Source: an uncultured Clostridia bacterium
GTDB lineage: Bacteria > Bacillota > Clostridia > Oscillospirales > Acutalibacteraceae
Reading direction: 5' to 3'
NCBI GenBank assembly: GCA_946186535.1
Contig: CAMHNT010000118.1
Location: forward strand, 1 to 6,926
DNA: 6,926 nucleotides
In this document: piece by piece, positions 5,738 through 6,926 of the stretch
How positions within the stretch are numbered: the first letter of the stretch is position 1
Layout of the letters: the number at the start of each line of letters is the position of its first letter
Notes under the pieces: generated by a model
The model's input: only the letters and a program-made list of their open reading frames with translations
Databases searched by the model: none
What the model was told of the DNA's origin: nothing
Program-made: the position numbers and the translations under genes

Positions 5738-6693
5738 GTGAAAAGAAAATAGATTTTTTCGGAAAAAGAAAAGTTTTCTTCGGCATATCCATTGCTCTTA
5801 TTTTGATAGGCATTGTTTTTAACTGTATTTTTGGTGTTGACCTTGATATCCAGTTCAAGGGAGGTTCCATGATTTCATATACATACAACGGAACGGTTGA
5901 CGAAAATGCTTTGAAGGATCTCGTTCAGGAGATTACTCCGAACAATCAGGTTTCCTTCTCAATTTCAAAGAACTTTGCAGGAAACAACGAAATCGGTGAA
6001 GGTTATTACTTTACTGTTCAGTTCCCCGGAACAAGCACAATATCTGCTGAGGTTCAGTCAACAATCTCCCATGCTCTCGAAGAGCAGTTCCCCGACAATA
6101 ACTTTGAGGTGAGTGAGTTTACTTCAGTTGATTCGACAATGGGAAGCAAGTTCTTCGTAAAGTGTCTTGTTGCTGTTGCTCTTGCTTGTATTCTTATGGT
6201 AATATATGTTACTCTCCGCTTCAAGAAAATCGGAGGTATGTCAGCCGGTGTAATGGGACTTGTCGCTTTGTTCCATGATATGGTTATTGTTTACTTCGTA
6301 TTTGTAGTTTTCAGAATGCCTATCGACAGTAACTTTATTGCCGTTATCCTTATGATTCTCGGTTATTCGCTCAACGATACAATCGTTATCTATGACCGTG
6401 TAAGAGAGAATAAGGCTAAGATGGGTCCGAGAGCTTCGCTTGTCGATGTTTACAACCTGAGTATGATGCAGTGTATCAGAAGAACTATCTTCACTTCTAT
6501 CACAACACTCGTTGCCATTACTTCTGTTTATGTAGTATGCCTTGTTTATAATATCACATCTATCCAGAGTTTTGCTCTTCCGATGATGTTCGGTGTTGTT
6601 TCGGGCTGCTATTCTTCTATCTGTATCGCAACTCCGCTGTGGGTTATTTGGCAGCTCAGAAAGAAAGAAAAGAAGGAAGCAGAAAGTAAATAA
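5734..6693 (+). CDS. secF: Protein translocase subunit SecF
   Basis: A 319-residue inner-membrane partner of SecD, close to the usual SecF length. Helix 1 spans about 13-34, then a short extracytoplasmic domain beginning FKGGSMI (41-47), then five helices at about 140-163, 169-193, 198-219, 250-272 and 276-303, and a lysine/glutamate-rich cytoplasmic tail. Hallmarks are LFHDMVIVY (179-187), ILGYSLNDTIVIYDRVREN (208-226) and IRRTIFTSITTL (248-259). D215 and R250 match the E. coli residues D213 and R247 that take part in ion movement (recalled alignment). The start ATG overlaps the secD stop as ATGA. Its ribosome site GGAGG (5720-5724) lies inside the end of secD, 9 bases upstream, which suggests translational coupling and a 1:1 ratio. 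In Bacillus the two are one fused protein; here they are separate. A hairpin follows 15 bases after the stop. Confidence 0.95.
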   Translation: MSEKKIDFFGKRKVFFGISIALILIGIVFNCIFGVDLDIQFKGGSMISYTYNGTVDENALKDLVQEITPNNQVSFSISKNFAGNNEIGEGYYFTVQFPGTSTISAEVQSTISHALEEQFPDNNFEVSEFTSVDSTMGSKFFVKCLVAVALACILMVIYVTLRFKKIGGMSAGVMGLVALFHDMVIVYFVFVVFRMPIDSNFIAVILMILGYSLNDTIVIYDRVRENKAKMGPRASLVDVYNLSMMQCIRRTIFTSITTLVAITSVYVVCLVYNITSIQSFALPMMFGVVSGCYSSICIATPLWVIWQLRKKEKKEAESK

Positions 6694-6708
6694 TATTTTC
6701 GCAGTATC

Positions 6709-6742
6709 AGTCCCTCTATTAAGCGTTAATAGAGGGACTTTT
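6709..6742 (+). terminator. Intrinsic terminator after secF
   Basis: Arms 6709-6722 and 6726-6739 are perfect complements over 14 bases with only GCG left between them, so in practice about 13 pairs close a 5-base loop. The stem contains AGTCCCTC / GAGGGACT. The T run is short (6739-6742, four T), so termination may be incomplete; the next gene starts just 22 bases on. Confidence 0.75.
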
Positions 6743-6764
6743 AACGTAATATTAAGGGAGTAAA

Positions 6765-6926
6765 ATGATTAGAAATAAATTTTCAATATTTAATATTTTT
6801 ATCTGGGATATAATTGCAGTTGTATTTTTTTGCATAAGATTTCTTCCGGAAATTTTTGATGTCAATTTTAAGTGTACTGTTATTGCTGCTGTTATTTCCA
6901 TAATTGTATATATTATTTTTGTGAAG
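6765..6926 (+). CDS. N-terminus of an unrecognised membrane protein (partial, runs off the window)
   Basis: From ATG at 6765 the frame stays open for 54 codons to the window edge. The protein starts MIRNKFSIFNIF and shows two hydrophobic segments, about residues 9-28 (with IIAVVFFCI) and 37-53 (with TVIAAVISIIVYIIF), separated by a short loop with PEIFDVN. A pair of N-terminal membrane helices is therefore likely. An AAGGGAG ribosome site (6754-6760) lies 4 bases upstream, slightly close. Base use is more AT-rich than in secDF, partly because of Ile and Phe codons. It begins 22 bases after the secF terminator hairpin, with no clear promoter between, so it may depend on read-through. I do not recognise the family and assign no function. 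Confidence 0.6.
   Translation, partial: MIRNKFSIFNIFIWDIIAVVFFCIRFLPEIFDVNFKCTVIAAVISIIVYIIFVK

Noticed and set aside
1..6926. CRISPR arrays, insertion sequences, tRNA or rRNA genes, phage or defence genes
   Set aside because: No regularly spaced repeats, transposase motifs, tRNA cloverleaf sequences or rRNA segments were seen; the window is ordinary chromosomal gene content.

Overview
The window looks like a piece of a low-to-moderate G+C anaerobic Firmicute of the class Clostridia, probably near Ruminococcus / [Eubacterium] siraeum (Oscillospirales). This rests on the strong AGGAGG-type ribosome sites, near-consensus sigma-A promoters with AT-rich flanks, a biotin-dependent Na+ pump module, and separate SecD and SecF proteins of Clostridia-like length. 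The assignment to a family is inference; no rRNA or other marker gene is present.

Layout. Minus strand, 1-621: a dCMP deaminase gene with its own extended -10 promoter, followed 16 bases after its stop by the start of a second minus-strand gene encoding a membrane protein cut by the window edge. Plus strand, 721-2558: a self-contained two-gene unit (promoter, oadG-like gamma subunit, oadB-like beta subunit, strong intrinsic terminator). It encodes the membrane part of a Na+-translocating decarboxylase, with no carboxyltransferase (alpha) or biotin carrier gene beside it. Plus strand, 2650-4017: a monocistronic class Ic aspartate aminotransferase with a good promoter overlapped by an inverted repeat. 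Plus strand, 4108-6742: a very good promoter, a leader of about 190 bases with pairings that look like a transcription attenuator, then secD and secF overlapping by ATGA, closed by a long hairpin. Plus strand, 6765-6926: the N-terminus of an unrecognised membrane protein, cut by the window edge.

How the genes work together. OadG and OadB would form the Na+ export core of a decarboxylase whose catalytic subunits must be elsewhere. Aspartate aminotransferase links oxaloacetate and aspartate, so there is a metabolic but not an operonic connection to an oxaloacetate-type decarboxylase. SecD and SecF form the RND-like accessory complex that pulls exported proteins out of the Sec channel using an ion gradient. 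In a bacterium with a Na+ pump that gradient could in principle be Na+, but the sequence does not show which ion SecDF uses here.

Most interesting observation. The secDF leader (about 4143-4336) contains a segment (4230-4241) that can pair either with the 5' end of the leader or with 4250-4260. The latter overlaps the 5' arm of a hairpin followed by six T residues (4255-4299). This is the classic anti-antiterminator / antiterminator / terminator layout of a riboswitch or other cis-regulatory RNA, and I do not recognise it as a known class.
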